From contig NC_034009.1 of NCBI RefSeq assembly GCF_000346465.2, forward strand, positions 11,311,651 through 11,375,650: a stretch of DNA of 64,000 nt. Direction: 5' to 3'. Position numbers and translations under genes: made by a program. This DNA comes from Prunus persica. Its lineage: Eukaryota > Streptophyta > Magnoliopsida > Rosales > Rosaceae. The notes beneath the pieces are model-generated. The model had not been told where the DNA came from. It worked only from the letters and a program-made list of their open reading frames with translations, and ran no database searches. Below, one piece after another: positions 63,685 to 64,000 of the stretch (within the stretch, counting starts at the first letter, position 1; each line of letters opens with the position of its first letter).

Positions 63685-64000
63685 CAGTGGCGGATTTGGG
63701 CAGGCGCAAAGAGGTGCACCTGCACCTCCAGTCTCCGGAAAACTCCATAGAAGTTGCTGAAGTTTCACCTCTGCTCATGCACGGAAGCTGTTTGATGAAA
63801 TGCACAAGTGAAGCGCTACTGTAATTTGTCCTCAACGAAGCTGCAAGGAGCTTCTGGTGAACCACTTCTTCGAAATAAGAGATGATTCATCGAATTGATT
63901 TGTTATATCCCGGACTTTAACTTCAGGGAAGTGGCTTTGACTTCAATCTACCAAAAAGTTTTTCTTATATTTTTTTTTTCTTCCTTTTCTTTCGAGGGTG
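63685..64000 (+). mobile_element. Possible left end of an hAT-type element, cut by window edge
   Basis: CAGTGGCGGATTTGGGCAGG resembles the CAGTGGCGGA terminus of the element at 38176. The matching right end is not in the window, so this is tentative. Confidence 0.35.

Overview
This is a plant nuclear window. It carries intron-rich genes with GT-AG (and two GC-AG) junctions, AT-rich spacers, microsatellites, and MITE, hAT, SINE and Helitron-like insertions. The proteins are dicot-like, and repeat style and protein similarity recalled from memory suggest Rosaceae (Prunus type); no search was run. Several genes appear in the order I recall from Arabidopsis chromosome 5 (At5g18760-At5g18840): RING-CH membrane protein, ribosomal L33, complex I NDUFA8-like subunit, SCL28, SPL7, ERD6-like sugar transporter. 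The window is therefore probably a conserved ancestral block with extra genes and transposons inserted.

Layout: 1-1118 is the 3' end of a BRCT-domain gene (+). 1990-6085 is a RING-CH membrane E3 ligase (-). 8144-9284 is a 71-residue membrane protein (+). 11379-11798 is an acidic unknown protein (+). 13585-15133 is a peroxidase 24-like class III peroxidase (+). 15701-16263 is a heavy-metal-associated isoprenylated protein (+). 17556-21278 is plastid DXS, the first enzyme of the MEP pathway (-). 23440-23613 is bL33 (-), arranged head to head with the NDUFA8-like gene at 24750-26601 (+). 28223-31429 is the SR splicing factor SCL28 (-). 31.4-40.3 kb is gene-poor: three tandem 183-bp MITEs, a LINE-derived fragment, an inverted repeat around a 100-N gap, Helitron-like pieces, a duplicated block, an hAT element with a nested MITE, and a Mutator-like MITE. 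40364-47080 is SPL7, the copper-response regulator (+). 48738-50720 is cytosolic FOLD (-). 50.9-56.9 kb is a repeat complex. 58828-62128 is an ERD6-like sugar transporter (+). The last 1.9 kb holds transposon-like fragments.

The most unusual part is the 50.9-56.9 kb complex. It holds about 27 near-palindromes of the form TATAGCCG-NN-CGGCTATA. Most lie in a 43-bp-period array with two alternating linkers. Others bound two copies of a 0.92-kb repeat that flank a broken DJ-1D pseudogene. The complex and FOLD lie between two copies of what looks like one original SPL7/transporter spacer, so this interval appears to have been inserted or duplicated there.

Functionally the genes are ordinary housekeeping and stress genes (copper sensing, isoprenoid supply, one-carbon metabolism, respiration, splicing, sugar transport) and do not form a pathway. 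Exon borders were read by eye. All main gene models keep reading frame across every junction.
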